From JAPPHA01 sp963662705 (GTDB lineage Bacteria > Pseudomonadota > Alphaproteobacteria > Rhodobacterales > Rhodobacteraceae), in the NCBI GenBank assembly GCA_963662705.2, contig OY759767.1, positions 1,116,001-1,180,000 of the forward strand: a DNA stretch of 64,000 nucleotides, in the 5' to 3' direction. The notes beneath the pieces are model-generated. The model did no database searches, was not told where the DNA came from, and saw nothing but the letters and a program-made list of their open reading frames with translations. Of the stretch, positions 15,964-24,579 are shown piece after piece. A program made the translations under genes and the position numbers. Positions within the stretch are counted from its first letter, which is position 1. Every line of letters starts with the position of its first letter.

Positions 15964-17020
15964 TCCCGCGATACAATGGCGCACGGCGACCGCCGCCTGG
16001 TTCGAGAAGGGATTCGAGCTGGCCTTTCCCTTCATCGCCGCTCTCGCGGTCGCATCACTCGTCCTGCTGGTCATCGGGAAGAACCCTTTCGAGGTCTTTT
16101 CCCTGATCGCGGTCGAGGCGTTCGGTTCGCAACGCCGGATCGCCGCCACGCTATCGGCCGCCACGCCGCTCCTCTTCACGGGCGTGGCAACGGCAATCTG
16201 CTTCCGTGCCGGCGTGTTCAACGTCGGCGTCGAGGGCGCATTCATCGTGGGCGGCCTTGCGGCGGCCTTTGTCGGTTTCGCATTTCCCGCGACCCTCGGG
16301 CCATTGCTCGTGCCCATCGCGTTCGTGTTTGCCGTTGTGGCGGGTACGTTCTGGCTCGCCGTACCGGGCTACCTGCTCGCGCGTTACGAGGTCGAGGAGG
16401 TGGTCACGATCCTGATGCTCAACTTCGTTGCCCTTGGCGTCACCGGATACCTGGTCAACGGACCGCTCCTTTCCGAGAAGACCGGGAACAACGTCACGCC
16501 GCTCATTCACGAAAGCGCCGAGCTGGTCCGGCTGGTCCCGCCTTCGACGCTGCACGCGGGCTTTCTCCTGGGATTGGCCGGCATCGCAACTTACGGGTTC
16601 TGGACCCGGAGAGTGCCGGCCGGCATCGAGAGCGCGATTGTCGGCCAGAACCGGCGTTTTGCGCGGGCCATCGGGATTTCGATCCCGGGCACCATCATCC
16701 TGGTCATGGTGATTTCCGGTTTTGTTTCCGGCCTCGGAGGCGCATCACACGCCCTCGGACAACTGCACCGTTTTGCCGAAGGCTTTTCACCGGGTTACGG
16801 GTTCACCGGCATGGCGGTCGCACTGCTCGGGCGGAATACGGCCGTCGGAATCCTCTTCGGTGCAGTCCTGTTCGGCGCACTCGCATCGGCCGGGACGACG
16901 GTGCAGCTCTTCTCAGACATCCCGCTCGACATCGTCAACATCATCGAGGGAACGGTGATGATCTTCGCCGTGGTCAAACTCGGGCAGATCACCCTGTTCC
17001 GGCGCAAGGCGGTTTCATGA
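15956..17020 (+). CDS. Nucleoside ABC transporter permease (YufP/NupP-like)
   Basis: 354 residues from the ATG at 15956; the gene overlaps the ATPase stop by 8 bp. About nine to ten hydrophobic segments are visible, with the branched-chain/nucleoside permease signature GVFNVGVEGAFIVGGLAAAF and the late cytoplasmic loop RRFARAIGISIPGTIILVMV, then GFTGMAVALLGRNTAVGILF. It forms the membrane channel together with the second permease. The stop overlaps the next start (ATGA at 17017). Confidence 0.92.
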   Translation: MRDPAIQWRTATAAWFEKGFELAFPFIAALAVASLVLLVIGKNPFEVFSLIAVEAFGSQRRIAATLSAATPLLFTGVATAICFRAGVFNVGVEGAFIVGGLAAAFVGFAFPATLGPLLVPIAFVFAVVAGTFWLAVPGYLLARYEVEEVVTILMLNFVALGVTGYLVNGPLLSEKTGNNVTPLIHESAELVRLVPPSTLHAGFLLGLAGIATYGFWTRRVPAGIESAIVGQNRRFARAIGISIPGTIILVMVISGFVSGLGGASHALGQLHRFAEGFSPGYGFTGMAVALLGRNTAVGILFGAVLFGALASAGTTVQLFSDIPLDIVNIIEGTVMIFAVVKLGQITLFRRKAVS

Positions 17021-17916
17021 TGCTCGATCAGGTCCTGACTGCCTCGATCGTCCTGACCACGCCGATCCTGCTGGCCGCGATCGGCGGCCTGATCAACAGG
17101 CAGGCCGGGATCGTCAACATCGCGCTCGATGCGAAGATGCTGGCAGGTGCGTTTGTCGCGGTGATCGTTTCCTCGCTGACCGGGTCCTGGCTTGTCGCCG
17201 TTCTCGCTGCCGCTGCCGCCGGCGCCCTGATCGGCTACCTGTTCTCGCTCGCGGTTACCCGCTTGCGCGCCGACATGATCGTCGCCGGTCTCGGGTTGAA
17301 CTTCCTGGTAGCCGGCCTGATCGGCTTCGTGCTCAGTTGGGCTTTCAACTCGAGCGGCACCCTGCGCATGCCGGATGTCCAACTGTTGCCCAGGATTCTT
17401 CCCGATACGGTTGAGGCAGTTCCGGTTGTCGGATCCATGCTGGCGGAGCTCGAACCCGTGACGCTCTTCGCGTGGCTCTCGGTCCTCGTCTTGCCATTCC
17501 TGCTCGCCGACACCCGGTTCGGGCTCCGGTTGCGGGCAACCGGCAACGCGCCACAGGTGGCGCATGCCATGGGGCTTGCGGCCAAGGGCCTGCAGGACAT
17601 TTCGACGACCATAGCGGGCGCGTTTTCCGGCCTGGGCGGCGCTCATCTCGCCCTCGCCTCTATCGGCCTCTTCAACGAAGGGCTTTCCGCCGGCCGCGGC
17701 TTCATCGCCCTGGCAGCGTTCTATTTCGGTCGAAACCGGCCCATCCCGACGGCCCTGGTCTGCCTCCTGTTCGGGTTTCTCGATGCGACCCAGATCCGCA
17801 TGCAGACGGCTGGACTGCCGCCGAAGCTGATTGGTACGATCCCCTACGTGATGGTCATGCTCGCGCTGTGCTGGGCGGGGTGGCGTAACAGCAGGTCCAG
17901 GGTCCGGTTGACATGA
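17017..17916 (+). CDS. Nucleoside ABC transporter permease (YufQ/NupQ-like)
   Basis: 299 residues starting at ATGATG 17017. Hydrophobic segments span the protein; the family motif is GLINRQAGIVNIALDAKMLA near residue 25-45 and LRATGNAPQVAHAMGLAAKG in the coupling loop, then NEGLSAGRGFIALAAFYFGR. Partner of the preceding permease. The frame is open for a long way upstream, but that part is the other permease read out of frame. Its stop overlaps the next gene (ATGA at 17913). Confidence 0.92.
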   Translation: MMLDQVLTASIVLTTPILLAAIGGLINRQAGIVNIALDAKMLAGAFVAVIVSSLTGSWLVAVLAAAAAGALIGYLFSLAVTRLRADMIVAGLGLNFLVAGLIGFVLSWAFNSSGTLRMPDVQLLPRILPDTVEAVPVVGSMLAELEPVTLFAWLSVLVLPFLLADTRFGLRLRATGNAPQVAHAMGLAAKGLQDISTTIAGAFSGLGGAHLALASIGLFNEGLSAGRGFIALAAFYFGRNRPIPTALVCLLFGFLDATQIRMQTAGLPPKLIGTIPYVMVMLALCWAGWRNSRSRVRLT

Positions 17917-18467
17917 AGACGGCGCTCATCGTCATCGATATGCAGAACACGTTTCTCCATCCGAACGGAGAGCATTTCTATGCCGATGCACCCGTCATCG
18001 TGCCCAATTGCCGTCTACTGATCGACAAGGCACGCCGGTGCCGCTCCCTTATCGTTCACGTGGCCGACCGGCACCGCGGCGGTTTCGCGGATTTCGAGGA
18101 CAAGCGCCTCCCGGCGCATTGCATTAGTGGCGCGTTCGATGCGGAATACTTTTCAGGGTTCGGGCCAAACGGTTCCGGCCAGGAGATCGAGATCGTCAAG
18201 CGCCGTTTCAGCGCATTCTTCTCAACCGAGCTTGCACTGTTCCTGCAGGAGCAATCGGTGGCAAGGCTGGTCATCTGCGGCGTCAAGACCAATGTCTGCG
18301 TCCGGGCGACGGCCCAGGATGCCTTCGCTTACGGGTTTGACGTATGCGTGGTCAGGGACGCGACCAACTCCAACCGGCAGCATCTTGCCGAGGCATCGCT
18401 CGAGGACATCGCGCGGTATATCGGACACCTGGTCTCGACGGCCGAGGCGATGGACCTGCTCGCATGA
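17913..18467 (+). CDS. Isochorismatase-family cysteine hydrolase
   Basis: 184 residues. The catalytic triad is visible as D9 (LIVIDMQN), K96 (IEIVKRRFSAF) and C129 (GVKTNVCVRATA, preceded by the conserved cis-peptide region). D52/H54 (VADRH) and H69 (RLPAHCISG) resemble the metal-binding residues of nicotinamidases. Family members hydrolyse amides or enol ethers of small heterocycles. In this operon it may act on the base released from an imported nucleoside, for example nicotinamide or a ring-opened pyrimidine product (inference). Overlaps both neighbours by 4 bp. Confidence 0.88.
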   Translation: MKTALIVIDMQNTFLHPNGEHFYADAPVIVPNCRLLIDKARRCRSLIVHVADRHRGGFADFEDKRLPAHCISGAFDAEYFSGFGPNGSGQEIEIVKRRFSAFFSTELALFLQEQSVARLVICGVKTNVCVRATAQDAFAYGFDVCVVRDATNSNRQHLAEASLEDIARYIGHLVSTAEAMDLLA

Positions 18468-19309
18468 CCTCTCTCGCGGCCACCGGATATGCGAGCATCG
18501 ATTACGTGGTCGGGCTTGCAGGAGAGATCGTCGTCGATCAAACCACTCTGGTCAGGAGCCGTGATCCTGCCAACTGGCCCCGTGCCGGCGGATGTCCCGT
18601 CTACGTTGCTGCGGCGGTTGCGGATGCGGGGCATAAGGCGCATGCCATCTGCTGGGTCGGCAGCGATGGTGCGGGAGATTGGTTCAGGCAGGAACTAGCG
18701 TCGAAGGGCGTCGACATTGCGGGGGTCGCGACCATGGCCGAACGTTGCTCGCCGACCGCGATCCTTGCCTACCAGTCCGATCAGGGCTGCGCCTGCCTGT
18801 TTGATCCGGCATTTCCGGGCGAGGAGCGACTGGATACTCGACAGGAGAGGATTCTCCGGGCAGCGAGCCACATCTGCATCACTGTGGGTCCACCGCATCT
18901 CATAACGGAAATCCTGCGCTGCCGCGCGAAGTCGGTTCGCCTGTACTGGGTGCTGAAGCGGGATCTCCACGCCTTTCCCGTCACCCTGCGTGACGAACTG
19001 TCGAGCCAGGCAGACGTTATCTTCTGCAATGCGTCGGAGCGCGACCTGATTGGTCGGACTGCGCATGATGCGATCATCGTGCAGACAGGCGATGGAAACC
19101 GGATCACCATGCAGGCCGGAGACCGCCGTGACATCCTGGAGGTTGCTCGGCTGGAGGTTTCTGATACGACCGGCGCAGGCGACACGCTCGCTGGCGGTTT
19201 CATCGCTGCTGAAATGGCCGCAATTTCCGATCCGATCGAAGCACTGCGGCGAGGAATTCTGAGCGCGCGAAGACTACTGATGGCGCGCATGCCGGAGGGG
19301 AGGCCATGA
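18464..19309 (+). CDS. PfkB-family carbohydrate/nucleoside kinase
   Basis: 281 residues from the ATG at 18464, which overlaps the previous stop; the frame is open further upstream but only as out-of-frame hydrolase sequence. It has the ribokinase fold with the anion-hole signature DTTGAGDTLAGGFI near residue 230, whose aspartate (GAGD) is the catalytic base, and an N-terminal VGLAGEIVVDQTT region. The first PfkB motif (G-G-x-x-N) is present as RAGGCPVYVAAAVADAG, with P-V in place of N. Substrate could be ribose, a nucleoside or a sugar released by the phosphorylase next door. Four-base overlap with both neighbours. Confidence 0.87.
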   Translation: MTSLAATGYASIDYVVGLAGEIVVDQTTLVRSRDPANWPRAGGCPVYVAAAVADAGHKAHAICWVGSDGAGDWFRQELASKGVDIAGVATMAERCSPTAILAYQSDQGCACLFDPAFPGEERLDTRQERILRAASHICITVGPPHLITEILRCRAKSVRLYWVLKRDLHAFPVTLRDELSSQADVIFCNASERDLIGRTAHDAIIVQTGDGNRITMQAGDRRDILEVARLEVSDTTGAGDTLAGGFIAAEMAAISDPIEALRRGILSARRLLMARMPEGRP

Positions 19310-20043
19310 AGCGGGCATGGTATCTTGGGCACAGCGCCGACACAGTCGGAAACCGGGCCATCCTCGTCGGCGATCCGGGACGGGTCAAGCGCATTGCGAA
19401 ACATCTCAGAGATGCAACGTTTCTTCCGGTGACGCGAGGCCTGGAGACGGTCACCGGCCACTTTTCCGGCCTCAGGATCACGGTTGCTGCCTTTGGAATG
19501 GGTGCACCGATCGCCACGATTGTGCTGCACGAACTGGCCGACCTCGGCGTCACCCGGTTCCTGAGGATCGGAACTGCCGTGCATTTCAGCCCGGCCTCGC
19601 CTGGGCAGTTGATGATCAGCCGTGATGCCATCGGATTCGACGGCACGTCTTCTGCCTATTTGCCTGGCGGCGGTCCCTATCAGGCAAGTCCAGCACTGGC
19701 GGCGGCACTCGAAGCGGCAGCCAAGGCCCAGGGATGCATGCCGAGAACCGGCAGGTATGCTTCTTACGACGCGTTCTATCGGGATGTTTTCGGTATCGAC
19801 GATGAGGGCCGGCGCCGGGCCGACTACAACCGGCGCAGGCTGATTCGGCAATCGGTTCTTGCGGTCGACATGGAAACTTCTGCACTGCTCGCTGCAGCCC
19901 AGGCGTTGGACGTTGCATGCGCCACGGTCTGTCTCGGCACGGTGGATGCCTTTACCCGGAAGAAGCTGGGGTCCGATGAAACGGCGCGTGGTGAACAGAT
20001 CCTTTTCAAGACTGCCCTACACGGCCTCACAGGCCTTGACTGA
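19306..20043 (+). CDS. Nucleoside phosphorylase (uridine phosphorylase/PNP superfamily)
   Basis: 245 residues. Recognised by GDPGRVKRIAKHL near the start, GMGAPIATIVLHEL, TRFLRIGTAVHFSP (usually RIGT-CG), and VDMETSALLAAAQAL, where M-E binds the ribose. It would cleave a nucleoside with phosphate to a base and ribose 1-phosphate in the cytoplasm. The replacement of the usual C-G after RIGT by A-V is a notable change near the phosphate/base site and could mark altered specificity (inference). ATGA overlap with the kinase. Confidence 0.88.
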   Translation: MKRAWYLGHSADTVGNRAILVGDPGRVKRIAKHLRDATFLPVTRGLETVTGHFSGLRITVAAFGMGAPIATIVLHELADLGVTRFLRIGTAVHFSPASPGQLMISRDAIGFDGTSSAYLPGGGPYQASPALAAALEAAAKAQGCMPRTGRYASYDAFYRDVFGIDDEGRRRADYNRRRLIRQSVLAVDMETSALLAAAQALDVACATVCLGTVDAFTRKKLGSDETARGEQILFKTALHGLTGLD

Positions 20044-20082
20044 AGTCCTTCGCGCCAACCGAATTGCTACCAGGAGGTTCCT

Positions 20083-20850
20083 ATGGGTGAAATCGTTGAA
20101 AGATATTTCTCGACAGTGATCCAGCGAATCCGGAACGTGGCCGAATCCCAGGCCGAGGCCATTGGGGAGGCCGCCAGAATCTGCGCAAACGTGATCGAAA
20201 AGGACGGTCTCGTGTTCACGTTCGGCACCGGGCACGGCTCGTTTGCCGCGATGGAAATGTTCCCGCGAACGGGCACGGTCACCGGGTTTCGGCCGATCGT
20301 GGAGAGTTCCATGATCTCGTTTCACCGGGTTCTCGGAGACGGTGGCGCCCGGCAGTACCGTTTCATCCACGGTCGCGAGGGCTACGGCGATGCAATCCTG
20401 TCCTCCCATCAGCTGCTTTCCAGCGACGCCATGTTGATCTTTTCCCATTCCGGTCTCAATGCGGTCACTCTGGACATTGCGGTTGGCGCGAAGGATCGCG
20501 GCATGAAACTGATCGGGGTGACTTCGGTACCCCACTCCTCGTCCACCCCGTCGCGCCATTCCTGCGGCAAGCGGCTCTATGAACTTGCCGACGTTGTGGT
20601 TGATACCGGTGTTCCGAAAGGAGATGCGGGAATCGAAATAGAAGGATTGAAATACCGGGTCGGTGCGACGTCAACTTCGATCGCGATCGCAGTCGGGCAG
20701 GCGATCAACGCCGCAACAGCGGAAATCCTCATCACCCGTGGACGCGACCCTTACGTGATGGTGAGTCCGAACACTGCAGAACGGGTGGAGGCCGATAGGC
20801 AAAACGATCGCAACTATGCTGAACTCTGGCGACGCCTGAAGCGGCGTTGA
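20083..20850 (+). CDS. SIS-domain protein (UPF0309-like)
   Basis: 255 residues. AGGAGG lies six to seven bases ahead of the ATG at 20083. The sugar-isomerase fold shows in GLVFTFGTGHGSFAAMEMFP (sugar-phosphate loop), ILSSHQLLSSDAMLIFSHSG and DRGMKLIGVTSVPHSSSTPS. SIS proteins bind phosphosugars as isomerases, lyases or regulators. Encoded last in the nucleoside operon, 39 bp after the phosphorylase, it might handle the sugar phosphate (inference). UPF0309 proteins have no settled function. Confidence 0.85.
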   Translation: MGEIVERYFSTVIQRIRNVAESQAEAIGEAARICANVIEKDGLVFTFGTGHGSFAAMEMFPRTGTVTGFRPIVESSMISFHRVLGDGGARQYRFIHGREGYGDAILSSHQLLSSDAMLIFSHSGLNAVTLDIAVGAKDRGMKLIGVTSVPHSSSTPSRHSCGKRLYELADVVVDTGVPKGDAGIEIEGLKYRVGATSTSIAIAVGQAINAATAEILITRGRDPYVMVSPNTAERVEADRQNDRNYAELWRRLKRR

Positions 20851-21056
20851 CGGAATCGCGTGAACCCATGGTGACGAGCTTCCGGTGCGAATTCCTGAAT
20901 CGTGTTCGCAGCGTTGAAGAGCCCGGGATACCAAAATCAGTATTTCGTCATGCGCGCCTTTGACGCATTTCGTTCATCTGCCTTGCAACAAGACCGGAGG
21001 ATGTTCGAGGCGCGCCTGTTCGGCCGCGTTCAAGATGCGCTTTCGCGGCACGTGTC

Positions 21057-21336
21057 GTTTGTCATAAATAAGTTCAGTGACGGTCATTGATTTCTCTCAC
21101 TTTTTTCACGCGTTCTGTCACAAATAACTTCAGTGGATTGTCACAATTGAGTTCAGTGTGTTGCATTTCGATCATAAAAAACTTCAGTGTGTCGCAATTT
21201 CTGTCAGATATGACTTCAGTGTGTTGCAGAGGACAGGGCCGGTCATGTTGGCCGTGCATAGGCTGGACCGGCTCGGCCGCTCTACCCGCGACATGCTGAA
21301 TCTGGTGCATGAGCTGGATGGCAAGGGCGCATCGCT
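21057..21336 (+). pseudogene. Tn3-like end with iterated TTCAGTG motifs and a resolvase fragment
   Basis: It opens with a 22-bp end (TTTGTCATAAATAAGTTCAG) matching the ends of the copy at 33126-33613. TTCAGTG occurs at 21073, 21129, 21152, 21183 and 21215, each in a longer shared context (GTCACAAxTxA.. or GTCAGATATGAC..). From 21235 a resolvase segment is readable, MLAVHRLDRLGRSTRDMLNL and VHELDGKGAS, where the MITE at 21337 interrupts it. The catalytic serine region is missing. Confidence 0.7.
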
Positions 21337-21701
21337 GGCCCCAACCCAACATCGGTACCAAAAGTCCCACAACAGGTAACAGGTCAGTTCCGACAGAGGA
21401 CGGCATTCCTGCTGATTCCGAAGCCATCAACCGGAGCTCTCAGAAACCGTTGACAGGCAAATGCTCACGCAAACGCCGCTGATTGTGGCTGAGAGCATCG
21501 AAACTTTCCTGAAACTTTGCCTATACAGGGTATGATCTCTCGAACGACAATCTGCGGAACAACACAGGTGTCCTGCCCCCCAAATCCGTACCCAGCATCA
21601 TCCCGGAAAATTGGGGGTCGCCCAAACGACAATCCGTCAACTATTTCAGAGAAATGCAAACTTCCTTGTGGGACTTTTGGTACCGATGTTGGGTTGGGGC
21701 C
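21337..21701. mobile_element. 365-bp MITE with perfect 36-bp inverted repeats
   Basis: The left end starts GGCCCCAACCCAACATCGGT and continues to 21372; the right end 21666-21701 is its exact reverse complement over 36 bp. No full-length gene is present; the minus strand keeps a short GLSFGRPPIFRDD-like piece resembling the linker of serine recombinases. Related copies lie at 7018-7185 (partial) and 41607-41942. It sits between a resolvase fragment and a transposase fragment. Confidence 0.9.
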
Positions 21702-22196
21702 AACAATGGGATCGCATTGGCCAATTCTATGCGGCCTTCCCTGCCGGCCACACGACAGCGTCCGCCGCACTTCAAAGGCTCAACCGGTTCCGGACGTCAA
21801 ATCGCTTCTATGCTGCCAATCGGGAACTCGGCCGAACGCTGAAGACGGAGTTCGTTCTGCAGTACATGTCGGAACCGCAACTCAGGGCCAGGTTCGCCGG
21901 GGATTGCTGAAAGTTGAGCAACTCCATGCGTTGGCACGGGCTGTCTATTACGGGCAAAGAGGCCGTATCAGTGCCCGCGAAGTCTACGATCAGATGAAGA
22001 CCTGTTCGTGTCTCACACTCATTCTCGCGTGCATTATCTAATGGCAGGCCAGGGAAATCTCAAAATGACGGCCACGCCGGATTTTCCGTTCGATCATGAA
22101 TTGCTCGGACACGTCAGCCCAATCGAATGGAAGAAAGTCATCCTCTACGGCGAAATCAAAATCGATCCTGCAAAACTAAGGATGCAGGGTCGTTAG
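21702..22196 (+). pseudogene. C-terminal remnant of a Tn3-family transposase
   Basis: Readable in pieces across frameshifts: QWDRIGQFYAAFPAGHTTAS, LQRLNRFRTSNRFYAANREL, GRTLKTEFVLQYMSEPQLRA, then in another frame LLKVEQLHALARAVYYGQRG and finally ELLGHVSPIEWKKVILYGEI. This is the order of the last ~200 residues of TnpA, ending in the H-x-SP-x-xW-x-x-x-x-LYGEY-like motif. At least two frame changes plus a lost section around 22010-22060 inactivate it. Confidence 0.85.
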
Positions 22197-22319
22197 CGTG
22201 TATTTCCACACGAATCTGGCTAATACCCTCCAAGGCAATGCGTTGCGCAAAGAGTTTTTATTACTTTCAACATCGGCCTTGTGAGCGCTCCTAATTGCCT
22301 GGCAATCGGGTCTTGGCGG

Positions 22320-23387
22320 TCAGCCTGCTACCTTTTGCGTGTAATTTTCTAGGTCGCGCAGCAGCTTCTGAGTGCGTGCGTCATCTATCCAGGAACTCCG
22401 AATTGCATTGCCAGAAAAATTTTGGAGGTCGGTCAGTGAAAACCCGTGATCACGGTTCAAGAGCCCGTAGATGTCACCCTGATATCGATCACTCATGAAC
22501 GCCGGATCATCGCTGTTGACCGTCACGTTCACACCGCGCTCAAGCATCTCGCGTATCTCCTTTAGGCGTCGTGGCGGTGTATTGTTGTAGGCCGTAGGGC
22601 AAGTTGTGAAACAGATGTTCTTGCGGACCACTTCGTCACAAAGCGCATCATCCCGGATCACGTCGGTTCCATGATCAATACGGTCGACTTTCAGTAAGCG
22701 AATGCACTTGGTGATTGCCTCTACCGAATGCGGCTGTTCGGAATTGCAATGCGCAGTGACGTAAAGGCCGGCGGCACGCGCGGCCCTGACAATTCCCTCA
22801 AATTTCTCGACCGGCGTATATTTCTCGACGTCGTCAGGATAGAGGCCAATCGCGACGATCTGGTCGAATGAAGGTCGCAGGATTTCCATCGCTTCTTGCC
22901 CGGTAATCCCGCCCTGGTCCCAGTAAATCCCGAAGATCAGCTGTGAAGTGACGTCAAGCTCCTGTTCCGCCTTTTCTCTCGCCCGCCGGATACCAGGCAT
23001 GAAAACCTCCGGTTCGATCCCACGCCCCATATGCAGCTGCGGGTCGAAATGTATCTCTGTATGGCGAATGTTCTGCTCAGCGCATGTCTGCAGATACTCG
23101 AAGGCCACTTCGAAATAGTCTTGCTCGGTCTGAAACAGCTCCAGCACCCGGTTGTAACTCGCCAGAAAGCCACGCAGTTCGGTAAAATCCATGGACTCAC
23201 GGATTTGGTCGGCCGTCGTTTCCTTGAGTGCGATACCATTTCGATTTGCAATCCGCACCTGCGTTTCGGGCGTGATCAAACCTTCCAGATGAACGTGAAG
23301 TTCGGCTTTGGGCATTCCGGCAGCGGACTGTCTGGATGATGGATCCGAAGCTTGTCTCTGATCATGCGGTTTTTGCCTGGTGCACAT
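22320..23387 (-). CDS. Adenosine/adenine deaminase-like amidohydrolase
   Basis: 355 residues from the ATG at 23387; an internal ATG at 23315 (MPKAELHVHLEG) is the usual family start. Metal and substrate residues are visible: HVHLEG near the start, HFDPQL, TAHCNSEQ (the histidine and the catalytic glutamate region), RIDHGTDV and NSDDPAF. The family deaminates adenosine, adenine or related aminopurines using zinc. It is encoded opposite to, and about 3 kb from, a second deaminase-like gene and an ABC importer, suggesting purine-type catabolism (inference). The 122 bp between the transposase remnant and this gene show nothing else. Confidence 0.9.
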   Translation of the reverse strand: MCTRQKPHDQRQASDPSSRQSAAGMPKAELHVHLEGLITPETQVRIANRNGIALKETTADQIRESMDFTELRGFLASYNRVLELFQTEQDYFEVAFEYLQTCAEQNIRHTEIHFDPQLHMGRGIEPEVFMPGIRRAREKAEQELDVTSQLIFGIYWDQGGITGQEAMEILRPSFDQIVAIGLYPDDVEKYTPVEKFEGIVRAARAAGLYVTAHCNSEQPHSVEAITKCIRLLKVDRIDHGTDVIRDDALCDEVVRKNICFTTCPTAYNNTPPRRLKEIREMLERGVNVTVNSDDPAFMSDRYQGDIYGLLNRDHGFSLTDLQNFSGNAIRSSWIDDARTQKLLRDLENYTQKVAG

Positions 23388-23625
23388 GGTGCCTCCATCC
23401 GCAGTCCGCAGCTGATCGATTGACCAGGGGAGATCCGACCTGAGGTAAATTACAATGCCCCGACAAATAAGTCCAATAACAAATCGGCTTAGGATTGCAT
23501 AATAAATTCCTAATACATTGCGGCGACCGGATTCGGGTAGACTGCCGATCTTGGTAAGACATTCTCAATACACCTGACGACCTTTCCAGCATACGTTTCC
23601 GTGCGACACTGCATTGAGGCTGAGT

Positions 23626-24190
23626 TCATGGCAGCGCAATATCCTCTAATTGAATGGGAACACGCGGCAATTCCAGTCCGGTTGCGGCCCGGATCGCGGC
23701 GGCAACGGCAGGAGTAGAGGACAGGCTTGGTGTCTCTCCGACACCTTTTGCACCATAGGGGGCAGTCTGGTCGGGCTCCTCGATCATTTCGATCTCAACC
23801 GGGGGCATGTCTGCGAAGGTTGGGATCAGATAGTCGGTGAACGACCCATTCCTCACCTTGCCTTCTTGCTGCAACACCTCTTCCATTTCGGCCAGTCCCA
23901 ACCCTTGGGACGTTCCGCCCTCAATCTGGCCGATCACCGACAAAGGGTTGAGTGCATTGCCCACATCCTGACCGCTGGTCATCTGCACGACTCGGACCAG
24001 TCCCAAGTCCAGATCCACATCGACGACCGCCCGGTGCGCGGCAAAGATCCAGGACACATCCGTATCGCCCTGACCTGATTTTTCGTCCATCGGTCGGGTC
24101 TGCCGGTGGCTGAACCGTTCTGCAACTTCGGTCCGTTTAGCCCGAATCGGGTCGAAATCAACGGTTTTTGGCCGGGATCTACGCCCCGGA
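23626..24190 (-). pseudogene. C-terminal remnant of the molybdenum subunit of a xanthine dehydrogenase-family enzyme
   Basis: From the stop at 23626 the readable end includes GQGDTDVSWIFAAHRAVVDV, ALNPLSVIGQIEGGTSQGLG, PTFADMPPVEIEMIEEPDQT and APYGAKGVGETPSLSSTPAV, including the G-A-K-G-x-GE signature of the aldehyde oxidase/XDH large subunit, whose glutamate is the catalytic base. Upstream the frame is recognisable to about 24190 (AKRTEVAERFSHRQTRPMDE) and then lost. More than 550 N-terminal residues are missing, so no enzyme is made. It suggests that a purine-oxidising operon once stood beside the deaminase. Confidence 0.85.
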
Positions 24191-24579
24191 GTCGCTCTCG
24201 CGCGCTCCTGAGCACAAAATGCACGGGCATTTACAGCGAAGGGCGTGAGAATGCACCTTAGCGAAGGGCGTCAGGGTTGTCCGGGCGCGGATATTCCTAA
24301 ATGCCGTCCAAGGCGACCCGCATTGATTGAATAAGGGCCATGTGCTTCGAACGATACAAACGGCACATTCGCACGCTGCTTCCGGCTCTCGGCGACGAGG
24401 CGAGCTCGATCCGGATGTACCTGCGTTTCCTCGGGTCGAATGGCCTCTGCCGGCCGGAACTCATCTACGCGGTCCCGACGATCCCGAGAATCCGGAGCGA
24501 GAGCCTGCGGCAGCTCTGAGCCCATTCCAACACACGCTACGCTTTGAACGAATGGCTATCAAATGTGGACAGCCGACAT
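24191..24579. other. No gene recognised
   Basis: Between the XDH remnant and the TetR gene. Short frames on both strands have no similarity I recognise. It may be deleted XDH or insertion-sequence material. Confidence 0.4.

Noticed and set aside
14566..16317. Minus-strand frame of 583 codons opposite the ATPase gene
   Set aside because: Shadow of the ATPase and permease genes, which have clear motifs on the plus strand.
15976..17016. Upstream extension of the second permease
   Set aside because: The extension is the first permease read in another frame (arginine-rich, no membrane segments); the gene begins at 17017.
21073..21236. Repeats considered as a CRISPR array
   Set aside because: Units are short and spaced irregularly (23-56 bp), partly similar between spacers, and no cas gene is near.
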